Source of the DNA: Stromatinia cepivora
Taxonomy: Eukaryota; Ascomycota; Leotiomycetes; Helotiales; Sclerotiniaceae
Reading direction: 5' to 3'
Length of the DNA stretch: 64,000 nt
Assembly (NCBI GenBank): GCA_014898415.1
Contig: RCTD01000025.1
Location: 744,001 to 808,000 of the forward strand
The position numbers and the translations under genes were made by a program. The notes under the pieces are model-generated. The model was not told where the DNA came from and did not search any database. It saw only the letters and a list, made by a program, of their open reading frames with translations. Below, piece after piece: positions 1-11,200 of the stretch (its first letter is position 1; the number at the start of each line of letters is the position of its first letter).

Positions 1-1954
1 GGAAAGCTTCATGCTCAATTGCAATATTGCCCACCGCCTTCAACTTCTTCCTTCCCTCTTTCTGTCTATCTAACAACTTTCTCCTTCTTCCAATATCACT
101 TGCGTGTAACTTCTGCAATACATCTTTTCTAAACGGTTTAAGAGTTTCTCTCGCCACGATTCTCTTTCCCGCTTGTGCTTGAATGATCACCTCGAACATT
201 TGTCTATCAACATGTTCTTTGAATTTCGTTACCCATTGTCTCCCGATTTTTTCAACTTGACTTGTGTGTACTACTCGTGCGACTGCATCGACCGGTCCTT
301 TGTTGACGAGGAGTTGTAGCTTCACGATACTACTTCTGCGGAATCCGGCATCTTCGTAGTCGAGACTTGCGTAGCCTTTCGTTGCACCTTTGAGTTTCCC
401 GAAGAAATCATCCACGAGCTGTGCGAGGGGAAGATCGTATTTGAGAATGACTTGGGTGGCGGTGAAGAAGGTGAGATCGACTTGTTCACCGCGATTTGCC
501 TCACAGAGTTCAATTACCTTGCCAAGATATTCTTCCGGGAGAGTAATGGTAGCAGAGACATAGGGCTCTTGAAGTTCTTGAACACGTTGATGAGTGGTTT
601 CGTGTTCGGGAAAGAGAGCAGGATTTTGAATAATTGACTCTGTACCATCGCGCCAAATGACTTTGAAAGGCACGGTAGGTGGTGTAATGATGATACTTGC
701 ACCATGTTCTTGACGTAAACGATCTTCAAATACAGAGCAATGTAGAGTACCGAGGAACCCTAAACGCCACCCTGCACCTAGTGCTTCTGAAGACTCTTTT
801 TGTAGAGTTACACTTCTGTCGTTGAGTACGATTTGATTAATGGAATCTTCCAAATGATGATAGTCGCCCTGGTCGACTGGGAAAGCTGCCACGAAAACCA
901 TAGACTTTGGCTCTTCAAATCCAGGATATGCTTCTACTAAATGCTCTGATCCGACAGTGGTATATGTATCTCCACTCAAGGCCTCCTGACTTTTCTTCAT
1001 ACCAGGGTTGAAGTAGATATATCCAACCTGCCCAGCTCTCAACACGGTTTGCGGAGTCTGATCCGGATACATAATACCTACTTCACCAACGAAATACTTA
1101 ATTCCGGTTGCAAAACTCACGATTTGGTCTCCAGCCTTGATTGTCCCATCGAAAATCCTGACTAGTAAGATAACTCCTTTGTAATTATCATACCATGAAT
1201 CTACCAACAATAACCTCAGTGGCTTCGTATGGTCGCCAATTGGGGCTGGTATTTGTTTGATAACATTTGGGAGGATGGCTGGAACATTCAACCCCGTCTT
1301 CGCGCTGACCAAAACCGCATTCTCAGGCGCCAATTCAAAAGTACTTTCCATCTGCTCCAATGCCCTCGGTGGATCCGCAGTTGGTAGATCCACCTTATTA
1401 ACCACTGGTACCAATGTCAATCCCTGTGAAAATGCCAAATAGAAGTTCGCAACCGTTTGAGCCTGTACTCCTTGACTTGCATCTACTAGTAATAGAGCCC
1501 CTCCACAACTAGCATAAGATCTTGATACCTCAGCTCGAAAATCCACATGTCCCGGCGTATCTACCAAGTGAAGTAGATAATCTTCCCCCTCATGATTCCA
1601 TAACATGCTACATGTTTGTGCCTTAACAGTAATACCTCTTGTCCTTTCTACTTCCAGCTTATCCAAAATCTGTTTATCGCCACCAGGTTCAATCGTACCC
1701 GTCAATTCGAGTAATCGATCACTAAGTGTACTTTTCCCATGATCTACATGTGCTACGATGCAGAAGTTTCGGAATCGTTCGATGGGTATAGCTTGAATGC
1801 GACGTTCTAGATCACCCACGACTTTCTTAGCGATGGCATATCGTGTCACCGACGTGGTGAATGTTCGAGGGAGGGAAAAAGGAAGAAAATACGATGCATA
1901 TTGTGATCTTAGAGTGCTGGGAAGCCTAAGCAGGTTCAATGGACATCGCTGCAT
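1..1954 (-). CDS. GUF1: Mitochondrial translation factor GUF1 (LepA/EF4 GTPase), 3' end cut by window
   Basis: Ribosome-bound GTPase of the LepA/EF4 family, which acts on mitochondrial ribosomes at the matrix face of the inner membrane. The reading frame is open without introns from the ATG at 1954 to the window edge, about 651 codons; the family is near 660, so only about ten C-terminal residues should be missing. The first 60 residues are rich in Arg, Ser, Leu and Tyr and poor in acids, as in a mitochondrial presequence. The G1 loop AHVDHGKST is at residues 68-76, followed by RGITVKAQT (switch I), [16 protein letters not shown] (G3) and NKVDL (G4). The end of the frame reads [20 protein letters not shown], typical of the LepA C-terminal domain. 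No in-frame ATG occurs upstream before a stop, which fixes the start. It is divergent to MAD2. Confidence 0.96.
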   Translation of the reverse strand, partial: MQRCPLNLLRLPSTLRSQYASYFLPFSLPRTFTTSVTRYAIAKKVVGDLERRIQAIPIERFRNFCIVAHVDHGKSTLSDRLLELTGTIEPGGDKQILDKLEVERTRGITVKAQTCSMLWNHEGEDYLLHLVDTPGHVDFRAEVSRSYASCGGALLLVDASQGVQAQTVANFYLAFSQGLTLVPVVNKVDLPTADPPRALEQMESTFELAPENAVLVSAKTGLNVPAILPNVIKQIPAPIGDHTKPLRLLLVDSWYDNYKGVILLVRIFDGTIKAGDQIVSFATGIKYFVGEVGIMYPDQTPQTVLRAGQVGYIYFNPGMKKSQEALSGDTYTTVGSEHLVEAYPGFEEPKSMVFVAAFPVDQGDYHHLEDSINQIVLNDRSVTLQKESSEALGAGWRLGFLGTLHCSVFEDRLRQEHGASIIITPPTVPFKVIWRDGTESIIQNPALFPEHETTHQRVQELQEPYVSATITLPEEYLGKVIELCEANRGEQVDLTFFTATQVILKYDLPLAQLVDDFFGKLKGATKGYASLDYEDAGFRRSSIVKLQLLVNKGPVDAVARVVHTSQVEKIGRQWVTKFKEHVDRQMFEVIIQAQAGKRIVARETLKPFRKDVLQKLHASDIGRRRKLLDRQKEGRKKLKAVGNIAIEHEAF

Positions 1955-2173
1955 TTGTGGAGTGGGCTTCACAGCTTGAAGACGCGGGGTGAGGATTTGG
2001 GGAAAATTAATTTTGGGGTTGCTTTGCCTGTGACGGAATCTTCCGGGCCCGTGGTCGCTGAGGCAACCAATAATTACTTGAGTGAGTTCTTTACTTTCTG
2101 TTTATCAGGGAGACAGATGGACAGATAAACTTGCAAGATCGCATACAATATTCATTCGCAAAATACTGTCAAT
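1955..2173. promoter_or_regulatory. Shared GUF1/MAD2 divergent promoter interval
   Basis: This interval of 219 bases separates the start codons of two divergent genes and must hold both 5' UTRs and both core promoters. It includes a GC-rich stretch near 2043-2060. I see no clear TATA box. The promoter function is inferred from gene arrangement only. Confidence 0.5.
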
Positions 2174-3206
2174 ATGTCGACCACAAAGTCAACTACGAAG
2201 GCAAGCACAAAGTCAAAGGAGAAGTCTGATAAATCAGACAAGGCGAAAACTCATAAGCTCTCGCTGAAAGGTATGTCAAACTCCATAAAATTCAATTGCT
2301 GTGTTAATAATTTATAGGTTCTTCGAAACTCGTTGCGGAATTCGTGAGTACTGGATCTTTTTAAGATCTTAGAGAAATACTAATATGCGCAGTTTCAATA
2401 CTCAATAAACACAATTCTGTAAGTATCAGATCATATACCAGTCTTCTACAAATCACTAACAATTCCATAGCTTTCAACGAGGTGTATACCCCGCCGAAGA
2501 CTTCTCAGCGTTTGTCCATCCTGTTTACCTCATAGTCTACAAACATCTCAACTAACTATCCTTCTTCCAGCGTCAAAAAATATGGCCTCACAATGCTTGG
2601 TTCGTTTTCTCTACAAGCCATTCCCATTCCAACTACTTGCTCTCTCCATCAGCGATATCCTAATTCACAACTAACTCCTCCTTACCAGTTTCCTCCGACG
2701 ACCAAGTCAAAGCTTACATCAAAAAGATCATGTCACAGCTCGACAAATGGATGATAAATGGAAAGATTACCAAACTAATCGTCGTAATCACCTCAAAAGA
2801 AACAGGCGAAGATGTCGAACGTTGGCAATTCGATGTAGAGATCTTCAACAAACCCTCTAAAAAATCATCCAAATCCAAATCTTCAACTACTCCCTCCACT
2901 TCCGAAAATGCACCCACCGAGAAAGAAGCACCAGCGCCCGCACCTGAAAAAACAGAAGCAGAAATTCAATTGGAGATTCAATCGATATTCAGACAAATTA
3001 CCGCTAGTGTGACATTTTTGCCAGAGTTGGATGGGGCATGCACATTTAATGTTCTGGTATATGCGGATGCGGATAGTGAGGTTCCAATGGAATGGGGAGA
3101 TAGTGACGCGAGAGAAATCGTAAATGGAGAGAAAGTACAATTGAGGAGTTTCAGTACAGCTAATCATAAGGTTGGAACTATGGTTAGTTATAAAGTACTA
3201 GAATAA
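2174..3206 (+). CDS. MAD2: Spindle assembly checkpoint protein MAD2 (HORMA domain), six exons
   Basis: Mad2 binds Mad1 and Cdc20 at unattached kinetochores and helps form the mitotic checkpoint complex. I join exons 2174-2270, 2318-2343, 2393-2418, 2471-2509, 2571-2599 and 2689-3206 to give 244 residues. All five introns start GT and end AG, and the phases agree throughout. The joined protein shows the HORMA features: a QYSINTILFQRGVYPAEDF region, then KKYGLTML, DKWMINGKITKLIVVI, ERWQFDVE, and a C-terminal safety-belt region ending in VSYKVLE. Compared with the yeast and human proteins (about 200 residues) it carries a Ser/Lys-rich N-terminal tail and a low-complexity Ser/Pro/Ala/Glu insert at about residues 118-148. 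Exons 2-5 are only 26-39 nt, so the 5' half is easily missed by gene finders. Confidence 0.95.
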
Positions 3207-5065
3207 TGGAGGGAAGGGATAGGAAAGGAGTTGGGTTTGTTATATGAATGGATGGAGTGATAGGCTTCGGGTTTCTGTTGTGGGTATTTGCGTGGTATGA
3301 TAGGTATCTGTAAAGTTATGGATGATTTGGAGATCATATATAGGATAGCAAGGACTATCATTCTCTTTTCTTTTCGCGGATGGGGAAAGAATTTTCGGAT
3401 GTATGAATACGGATTAGGCTATGGATATGATGAAATGAATGGAACGCATTTCTTGCTTTTGAGACATTTCTGAGATGATTCCACGTGGTGAAGAGGATTG
3501 AGAAGAGGATCCCTCTAGCTTTAAAATGGAATATCCACCCACACAGAATATATCGCAGATGCCTCGAGATATCTCCAGTACCCAATAATAGTCAAAAACA
3601 TTTTATTTCATATCACATAATAAGCTTTCACGGCATCAATTCTAAAACCTCCATATAACTTTCCTACCTTCTTTCTTCCATCATAGCTCTCTTTTGTCGC
3701 ACATCGCACATCTCACAATCCTCTGTCATGCATCTCACAATCCAGAGCCTCGATTTTCCTTCGAACTCATAACTTTAATCTCCTAAAATAGGGTTCCAGG
3801 TTGAATCGCTGAATTTCATTGTAATGAAATGATATAAGAAAGATATTAATTGTTATTGGTTGGAAGTGTCTGAAGTTTTGTTGCATATCTCATGATTTCT
3901 ATAGTGAGAGTAGGAAGAGGATAAGAAAAGAAAAGAAAGGGTCGCGGAGTTGTTTACTTTCTGGATATCTTCTGTATTTTTTGTTGTATGGCTTAGGCGG
4001 TGTTGATTGTATGGAAGTTTGGAAAAATCATCTACTTTCATTCTCACTCTTGAGTTTTTCACCATATATCTTATAATTTCAATTATGAGAGAAGGTTCGC
4101 GGAAATTTCAAAATTTTCTAACGTCTATCTTCTGAGTCTTTTGTTGCATGTCTCAATTGATGTTGATCACATGGAAGCTTGAAAAAATCACTTTTTTACC
4201 TCCTGATTTTTTTTGGTTGCATATTTGGTAAGTGGTGTGGATGTTATGAAAAGTTTTGCTATTGTATCTATTCCGAAGCTAGTGTTGCACAATATCGACC
4301 ATAATAAAAGTCAAAAAGTCGGCCCAAGATGCGATAGAGATCAATCTAGAGATCTAAGTTTTGCTCGATTCTTTTCTATTGGGATTACTATTTGTTGATA
4401 GTTTTTAGTTTGTATTACACATCTCACTCAGATGATGTTGACCGTAAGAAAAGGGTAATCTTTCGAGTGATGCACTGCAACCAACCATGACTCCGGGTAT
4501 TATTGCAGTTTTCGTCTGTTGTTTTATCCTAGCTGCCATTTCCATCTAAAGTATCGTATGAGATAACCTGGCTGGCCGACCAAGCATTGCTTCCCATGGG
4601 AAATGAAGATATTGTCCACAGCAGTCTTGTCTTCTTGCTAGCATGGGGGGCTAGATTAGCTCGAAGACAAGATCAAGGAGCAACACGCTTTCGAGACCAG
4701 AATATAGTTTTCCATCTTCGCAGTGGAAGAATAAGCATTTGGGAGATGAAAAACGAAAATGACGGGGACTTTTCTATTCAGTCTATGACCCGAAAACACT
4801 TGATTCAAATTGAGCTGCGCAAAATATACACCCATAGATGCAGTGTCCACAAGCTAGACTTCCAGCCAGCCTGTAAGTTTAACTCATCCTATAGAGTTAA
4901 ACACAGCATTGTTTGATATCTAACAACATCAGCCACAAATTTCTATAGATAACACAGCAACTCTAGCTCTCTTGATAAATTTGCACGTTATGCGCCTGGA
5001 GTCCCAAGCGAGCTCACTAGGCTACTACATTATTCTCTCCGCGATGGAATTGTCTCTTTAAAAAG
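3207..5065. other. Intergenic region with no supported gene
   Basis: This stretch runs from the MAD2 stop to the TIR element. The open frames are short and lack recognisable motifs, including a 4587-4916 plus-strand frame. Apart from the diverged repeats listed separately I see nothing that looks like a gene. Confidence 0.5.
3877..4461. repeat. Diverged tandem repeat, about five units
   Basis: A motif of the form GTTGCATATCTCA, then TGTTGATC, ATGGAAG and GAAAAAATCA recurs at about 3877, 3976, 4137, 4210 and 4400. Spacing is irregular, about 70-190 bp. The units at 3976 and 4137 are the most alike. No coding frame runs through all units. Confidence 0.5.
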
Positions 5066-5515
5066 TACGGAGGTTGATGGGGTAAGTATTGTAAGACATT
5101 TTTTACCCACATATCGCTGTTTTTCCTGTCTTTTGATGCTGCTTTAAACAACTTGAATAGATATTGAACTATTCTTCTTTCAAATTTCGAATTTTGAAAA
5201 TCTTGATTGTATTTTGAAGATTTCAATAAAATCTCAACAACTTGATGATTTTGAAGTTTTTAAAGTTTGTATAATCTTTTTTAATAATTTTAGAATAGAT
5301 TTTTGAATAAAAAATTAATGATTTTGAATGATTTTGAATGATTTTGAATGATTTTGAATAAATAATTGAGAATTTACAATACTTTAATTATTTAGATTTC
5401 ATCATACAAATTTTCAATCAGTGTAATGATATTATTGGTCAAAACCCCTATCTGTGGAACCAAGCACGGTCATTTTTTGGTGTGTCTTACAATACTTACC
5501 CCATCAACCTCCGTA
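5066..5515. mobile_element. 450-bp MITE-like element with 33-bp perfect inverted ends
   Basis: The ends 5066-5098 and 5483-5515 are exact inverted copies, 33 of 33 bases. Each end begins with TA (TACGGAGGTTGATGGGG...). If that TA is the target duplication, the element is 5068-5513, as expected for Tc1/mariner-type integration. The interior is AT-rich, has no long frame, and contains four copies of a 10-mer (ATTTTGAATG) at 5321-5360. The small size, perfect ends and lack of coding capacity fit a non-autonomous miniature element. Unlike the other elements here, its ends show no RIP-type divergence. Confidence 0.82.
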
Positions 5516-5627
5516 GAGAGAAAAGAAAGCGAATTGAAAACTAGTATATAGCCACTATGGAAGTTCCGGGAACTAGATTTTAGCTAGTATCCCGTCAAGC
5601 TTTTCCATAATCTTCTCAATTTCATTA

Positions 5628-6989
5628 CAGTAACCGTGCACTTATATTACCCCAAAACCTTAAAAACGCATAAATTTCGCGAATTGAATTTCAACTCTCT
5701 TTATTATTTATTCACCAACAACACCACAACATACCCCTAAAATCCCGAATACCGAAAGAGAATTAGTTTTTAAGTATTTTACTCTATATTTATATAGCAA
5801 AATTATTAGCAAAACTTTCAATAGCTTTAATCCTTATTGTATTATAATTGATTTCAATCTCGAAGCACGAATTATTTGCTATATTTTACAATAAGATATA
5901 TTATACAATAAAGGAATGAATTTATTTTATATTCTTTAAATTAGATTTTATATAGAAAGAGAAAAACGTATATTAATTCGATATATTCAATTATATACAA
6001 ATAAAAACAATTGTAAATCTTAAATATAATACCTTTACTATTAAAAAGATTTTAAAGATTTATAGAATCATCAATTGGAAATATAAAAAACAATCGGAAC
6101 TTATTCAAATATATACATTCAAGTAACTTGTATAGTATTTAATATATAAGGGATTGATAATAAAGGAATAAGGATTAATTGTATAAAATGATAAATGCTT
6201 TATAAAATGAGAATAGGATAAAAAAGGAAAATGATGCTTTTATACTCCTATTCAGAAATAGAAATTTAGAATGGTTCAAATATATAATATGAATAAAAAT
6301 ATAAAGATTATAATCTAAAGAGGTTTTTAGGATCTTGAAAGAAATAATCTATATATAATAGATAGAGATTTTGAAAGTAAGAAATATAAATATAATACTA
6401 ATTTATATCTCGAGATCCTTGATATTGAAATAGGCTATATTTTTGAAAGATTAGATTTAGAGTATAAATTTATATAGGATAATGCTTTTATTTATCGTAT
6501 TTATAAAATACAGGATTGGTTTCAAGAAAAGAGGATTTCAATATTGAAGGATTGATTTCCTTATTTTTTTGATTTCAATTCTATTAAGTATATTTAATGA
6601 ACTTTAAAAATAAGATTATATAAAATGTTTCCTAATATTGTAATCGACAAAAGCAAATCGGAATATATTAGATAGAGATTAAAGAATTGTTTATAAATAA
6701 TTTGAGATATATTAGATCAAGAATTATTCGATAAATTAGAGGCAAGTATATCTGATAAAATTGAAGCCTGTATTACAGTAGGGGGTTGATATACAAAATA
6801 TTGATTAATTGTAAGGCGATAAGGATTTGAATTTTTTTGGGGGAATAGTATAGATATAGAACTTCAATATATTCAAATTTTGGATTATAATAATTAATGA
6901 TTGATTTTATAATCAAATTGAAAAATAGATGTTGAATATATAAAAAAACTGAAATTAGATTGTGGGGTAATATAAGTTGACTAGTACTG
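5628..6989 (+). mobile_element. RIP-degraded Tc1/mariner-like DNA transposon
   Basis: Imperfect inverted ends face each other at 5628-5656 and 6961-6989: CAGTA, then a variable stretch, then ACTTATATTACCCCA, with about six mismatches in 29. A TA dinucleotide flanks each end (5626-5627 and 6990-6991). The length, about 1.36 kb, and the CAGT start fit the Tc1/mariner superfamily. The interior is extremely AT-rich and carries a broken transposase frame on the plus strand, listed separately. Confidence 0.85.
6478..6792 (+). pseudogene. Tc1/mariner transposase C-terminal remnant
   Basis: Read on the plus strand, this segment resembles the end of a Tc1-type DDE transposase. A DNAF block (second catalytic Asp region) is followed by KIQDWFQEK, then DFNSIKYI where functional members have the D-x-NPIE motif, then a LYKMFP segment and an acidic tail. 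Several TGA, TAA and TAG codons interrupt it at places where Trp, Gln or Arg would be expected, as RIP would cause. It is not functional. Confidence 0.75.
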
Positions 6990-6991
6990 TA

Positions 6992-8222
6992 ATAATAAAT
7001 CCAGTCTGAAATCTTTCACAATGGAAGCCATATTTTTGGTAAATAACCTTATTAGCAAATGAACTCATATTAATCAAATATCTATTGTAATTATAAGGAG
7101 ACGACGCTCCTGGGGATATCCCGCCTCCAGACTAATAAAGGGGTAACCGAGAAAATGCCCACTCAATCTCCAATCTCCCGAATAAAAACAAAAACCCCGG
7201 AAAATTCATCATTCACATCTCTTCCTATTTATTTTGTGTTAGAAGACCTTAGGGCTTAACAATCTAGTCATGATTTAAATCATCATCCTATATTTCATTC
7301 AACAATCTATATATCTATAACTATACCTCACAATTCCACACCTCATAATTCCATATAAATCACACATTCTACATTCTACATCTTACTTCTTACATCTCAT
7401 CACCCGCCCCAATGAACATTTTCTCAATATCCCCATATCCCCATATCCCAACTAATATCACCCTTCACCCCTGCATCCCTCCACTCCCAAGTAAAAACCA
7501 CAGATCCACAGATCCACAGATCCACAGATCCACAGAACCAACCCCTAATAAAGAAAATAAGGGGAACAGAGGGGAGGAGAGATGGCTCAAAGTGTACTGA
7601 TAATGATGATAATGATAGATTGATTCATTTATCAATATACCAGGTTTTTTTGTTACCTGCAGTTACCTGTTACCTATTTGTTATCCAGCTGCTTTTTTTT
7701 CTATCCCACTCTGTTTTTGACTGTGAAATCAAGTAATTGTAGTTTAATTCTCTTAGAGATTAATCATAGATACATATTACGAATAAATACACATTATGAA
7801 TATCTATCACCATCAGTAAAAAAAGGAGCAAAGATTCATAATGTAATAATTTCTTGTTTTCCATTTCTCGTGATTAATAATACTAATGCTAAGCATAATA
7901 ATGGTATCTCTAGTCTCAATGCATTTCAAAGCCTCTATCCTTTCCATTGTCCCATCTTTTCTCAATGTTCCAATCCCTCCCATTCTCTCTATTTTCTCCA
8001 TTGTCGCATCTTTTCTCGGAGTTTTATTTCATCCCAATGTCTCTATCCTTTCCATTGTCCCGCCTTTTCTCGATGTTTCAATCCGTCCCGGTGTCTCCGT
8101 TCTATCCATTATCCCGTCTTTTCCCGGGCGTCTCGATCCGCTCTAGTATTCTATCCTTTTCCATTGTCGCACCTTTTCCCAAACGTCTCTATCCTTTCCA
8201 TTGTCTTACATTTCCCCATCTC
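6992..8222. other. Intergenic region between transposon and PX gene, with simple repeats
   Basis: The AT-rich block ends near 7080 and ordinary base composition resumes. No gene is supported. The stretch contains an 8-mer tandem run (GATCCACA) at about 7499-7536 and, from 7930, a pyrimidine-rich minisatellite next to the 3' end of the PX-domain gene. Confidence 0.5.
7930..8218. repeat. 54-bp pyrimidine-rich minisatellite, about five to six units
   Basis: Units start at about 7930, 7984, 8040, 8094, 8148 and 8187 and share a core like TCTCTATCCTTTCCATTGTC followed by CTTTTCTCGATGTTTCAATCC-like sequence. The last two units are shortened. The period is divisible by three and the strand is almost free of purine-rich stop codons, so several plus-strand frames stay open by chance. 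It lies immediately beyond the stop codon of the minus-strand PX gene and is probably in its 3' UTR. Confidence 0.8.
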
Positions 8223-11200
8223 TTAATGTGTAATAGCTTTAACACCTTGAAGAAGCATTCCACAAATCAAACCCCGCGCCACATTTTCGCATTGCAAAGC
8301 ATCAAACAACTTTCCCAAGGCCTCTCCAGTGGCCGCCTGTCCCATAACACCTGTCAAAGCAATCGGCATACCTCTCTCTAGTAAAAGCTTTCTCGCCTTA
8401 ACCCTCAACTTCTCCTTATCTTCTGCGCTCATCTCTGCAGGCCAGGTCTTTAGCTCGGTTTCTGTAGGTAATGCATTCTCTCTCACTTTACAAAGACAAG
8501 AGGCAATTCCAGCATCGGAAGTATAAGCTGCAATGACAGAGTCTTGTATGAGTTCTTGAATAGAGGATAAAGAAGGATTTCCTGGGCGAAGGAGGAAGGT
8601 TTTCGCAGCAGTTAGGAGGGTGCGTCGGAAAGTCCAAGCAGAAGAGAGGGTATAGAGCTCTGTTATGACAGCGAAGAGGAGCTCAATTGCTATTTTGGTT
8701 TCCTCTTCATTTAGTGGCGCAGGCGTACCACTATTGTCCAACACAGTTTTGGTTTCCTTCTCACTTAGCAGCGCAGGCGTACTACTATTGCCCAACACAG
8801 CCTTGATTTCCTTCTCAATTGATGGCGCAGCTGTATCAGTGTTGTCATTGTCCAGTAGATCTTGGGGTGATGGTCTGTCGACTGCGGCTTCCAAAGTGTA
8901 GTCGTCGGGCATCTCAGTAGGTGGTGGTGGCAAATGCAATTCTTGGGAATCTTTCATGGTTGGTGATGGAAGTGGTGTATCCTCAGGTTTTGTCGATGAA
9001 GTTTGGCTAAGCTCCCGACTGTGCAATTGGCTATGTGTAGCGCCCATGTGACTGCTTACAGAAGATCCTCTAGTTCTAATACCAGATTCTTCCACAGCCC
9101 CTGGAATAGATCCACGGCTCAGCTTTCGTCCGAGGGATACCGTCTTTGCAGGTTGTGAAACGACAGAAGCTGCTTTTGAACTATCCTCGCTCAATCTACC
9201 TCTTTTTGATTCAAAGAAAGAACCATTTGAAGTTGTACTATCAACCCTTGACAGCGCTGGTGCTGAAATGCGATTTTGGGACTGCAAACTGCTTTGACTA
9301 GATCTTTTTTGTCCAAGTGATCCAATGTTACTGAAAACACCTGTAACGCCAGTAGCTGCCCCCTTTGGTGCGCTTCTAAGCGTATCAATCATGCCTTTAC
9401 CCATATTCTCCAGAGATGATGTAGGCCAGGCAAAACCAGCTTTTGTAACTGGCGCCGGCATGATTCCTTGATCCTTCTCCAAGAATCGTTTCATGCCCTC
9501 ACTTTCAGCAAGTGCTTGGTGAACAAGAGCTTCTTTCACATACCGCTCTAATTCGCCACGTAATGATGGTTTGGTGTGTGCTTTCCACTTTGGCAAATCT
9601 TGGTGTTGCTCAATGAATGTCGTAGCACCCGAAACTTTGGCAATTCGTCCGAGAACTTCATGCAGTGTTTCAAAATCCGAGTATCTTCGGACTATCATCC
9701 ATCCGGGATGGATTGATGATTCTGGTTCAATTTGAACCATATAATCCATGGTAGGTTTGTTTTTGATCCTTCCTTTATCGGATGCGGTCGAGTCATCATA
9801 AATAATGATATTTGCGTTGTGTAGAGTCAAAGACACTGTTTTTCGTCGTTGAGGTGATGCTGGATTTGGTTGTAAAGCAATAGGTGTTGGAGGTACAATT
9901 TGGTCGAAGTTCGTAAAGGAGGAAGTAGTTTGTGGTGTTGTAGGTGATAAAGGTTTTTTCGAATCGGAAGATATAGAAGATCTGCCTTTCGTATCAGATC
10001 CAGATAGGGAAGGTCTTGAGTCTGTGATAGGAATGTGAGGTGGAATGCCATTTGTTGACGATACAAGGGTCGATTCCGGTTGTATATTTTCTTTGATGTT
10101 TTCATCACCGAGGACTTTATTCTCCTCGTCCTTGATATTACCAATTTGTGCAAGTTTCTTTGCATCCTCCTCAGCAATCAACATGCTGAGTCTCTTCGCT
10201 TCTGCCACCGCTTCATTCATGGCCTCTTCATCTGATAACCGTCTTTGATGTCCTAATTTCTTAGGAGATCTGGCGATACTAACATTACCGACACCTCCAT
10301 CAATGTCGGAAAATGGGTCGTGAATATTTCTACGGTCCATGGCTTCATCGAGAGCCTGCCCCAATCCAGGTTCTCCAGCTTCTAGGAGGTATACGATCCA
10401 TCCATTAATAAACTCCGGCTTGGAACAACTTTTTAGTGTCATCTCTAGGACGACTCCAGCTAATATCTCCCTCAAAAAGATCCTGACCGGTCCGGATTCA
10501 TAAATCGACTTCTCCAGAAAGTTTTGCAGAATATCATCTGCGGCCAATTGGAACTGCTTCTTTTGTTGTTTCTCGTTCATAATGTTGGCCAAATTGCAAT
10601 TTGGATTTGCAGTCAAATAAGTAGTTACCATCTCTTCGACAGGCCTGATGATTCCCTGGGTTGCGGAGGTTGCATTTGCCAACTCATTGAGAAAGACGAT
10701 GGCAATGGATGAGGAATTGGTAAGAAAATTAAGTAAAGTGTCGGCAGGTCGCTTTCTTGAGAGACGCTGAGACATGGATAGAATGAACCTCGTAAGGGAC
10801 AATCTCGAAGCAATGAGGAAGGTTTCATCACTAGGGAGTATAGGATTGTACCAATGCTTGACATAGTCTCGAATAATGGCATCAACCAATTCGTTCAAGG
10901 CAATGGCAGTCTTAGGTCGAAATTTCTCGAAGTTGCTTCCTGTGCTCTCGACCAATTCGACCTGAACGTCATCTGGCTTGACATACAAATCTACCACAGG
11001 CGTAGCACTTTTGTCTGTACATATTGTGTGTAAAATGACACCGCCTAAAGCTCCTAGGAGAAGAATGAATAGTCCATCTATTATTATATATATGCTGAAT
11101 GCTAAGGCGAGGGCTATCAACACAAGTTGCTCGTTTGAAGCCGTGGAAAGAAATCGTAGTAATCGGGTAGTTGCGTAGTCGTCGGTCGCGCCTTCCGCGA

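Noticed and set aside
7678..8226. 182-codon plus-strand frame rich in Ser, Phe, Pro
   Set aside because: It is translated minisatellite. Several plus frames are open because the strand is pyrimidine-rich and the period is a multiple of three.
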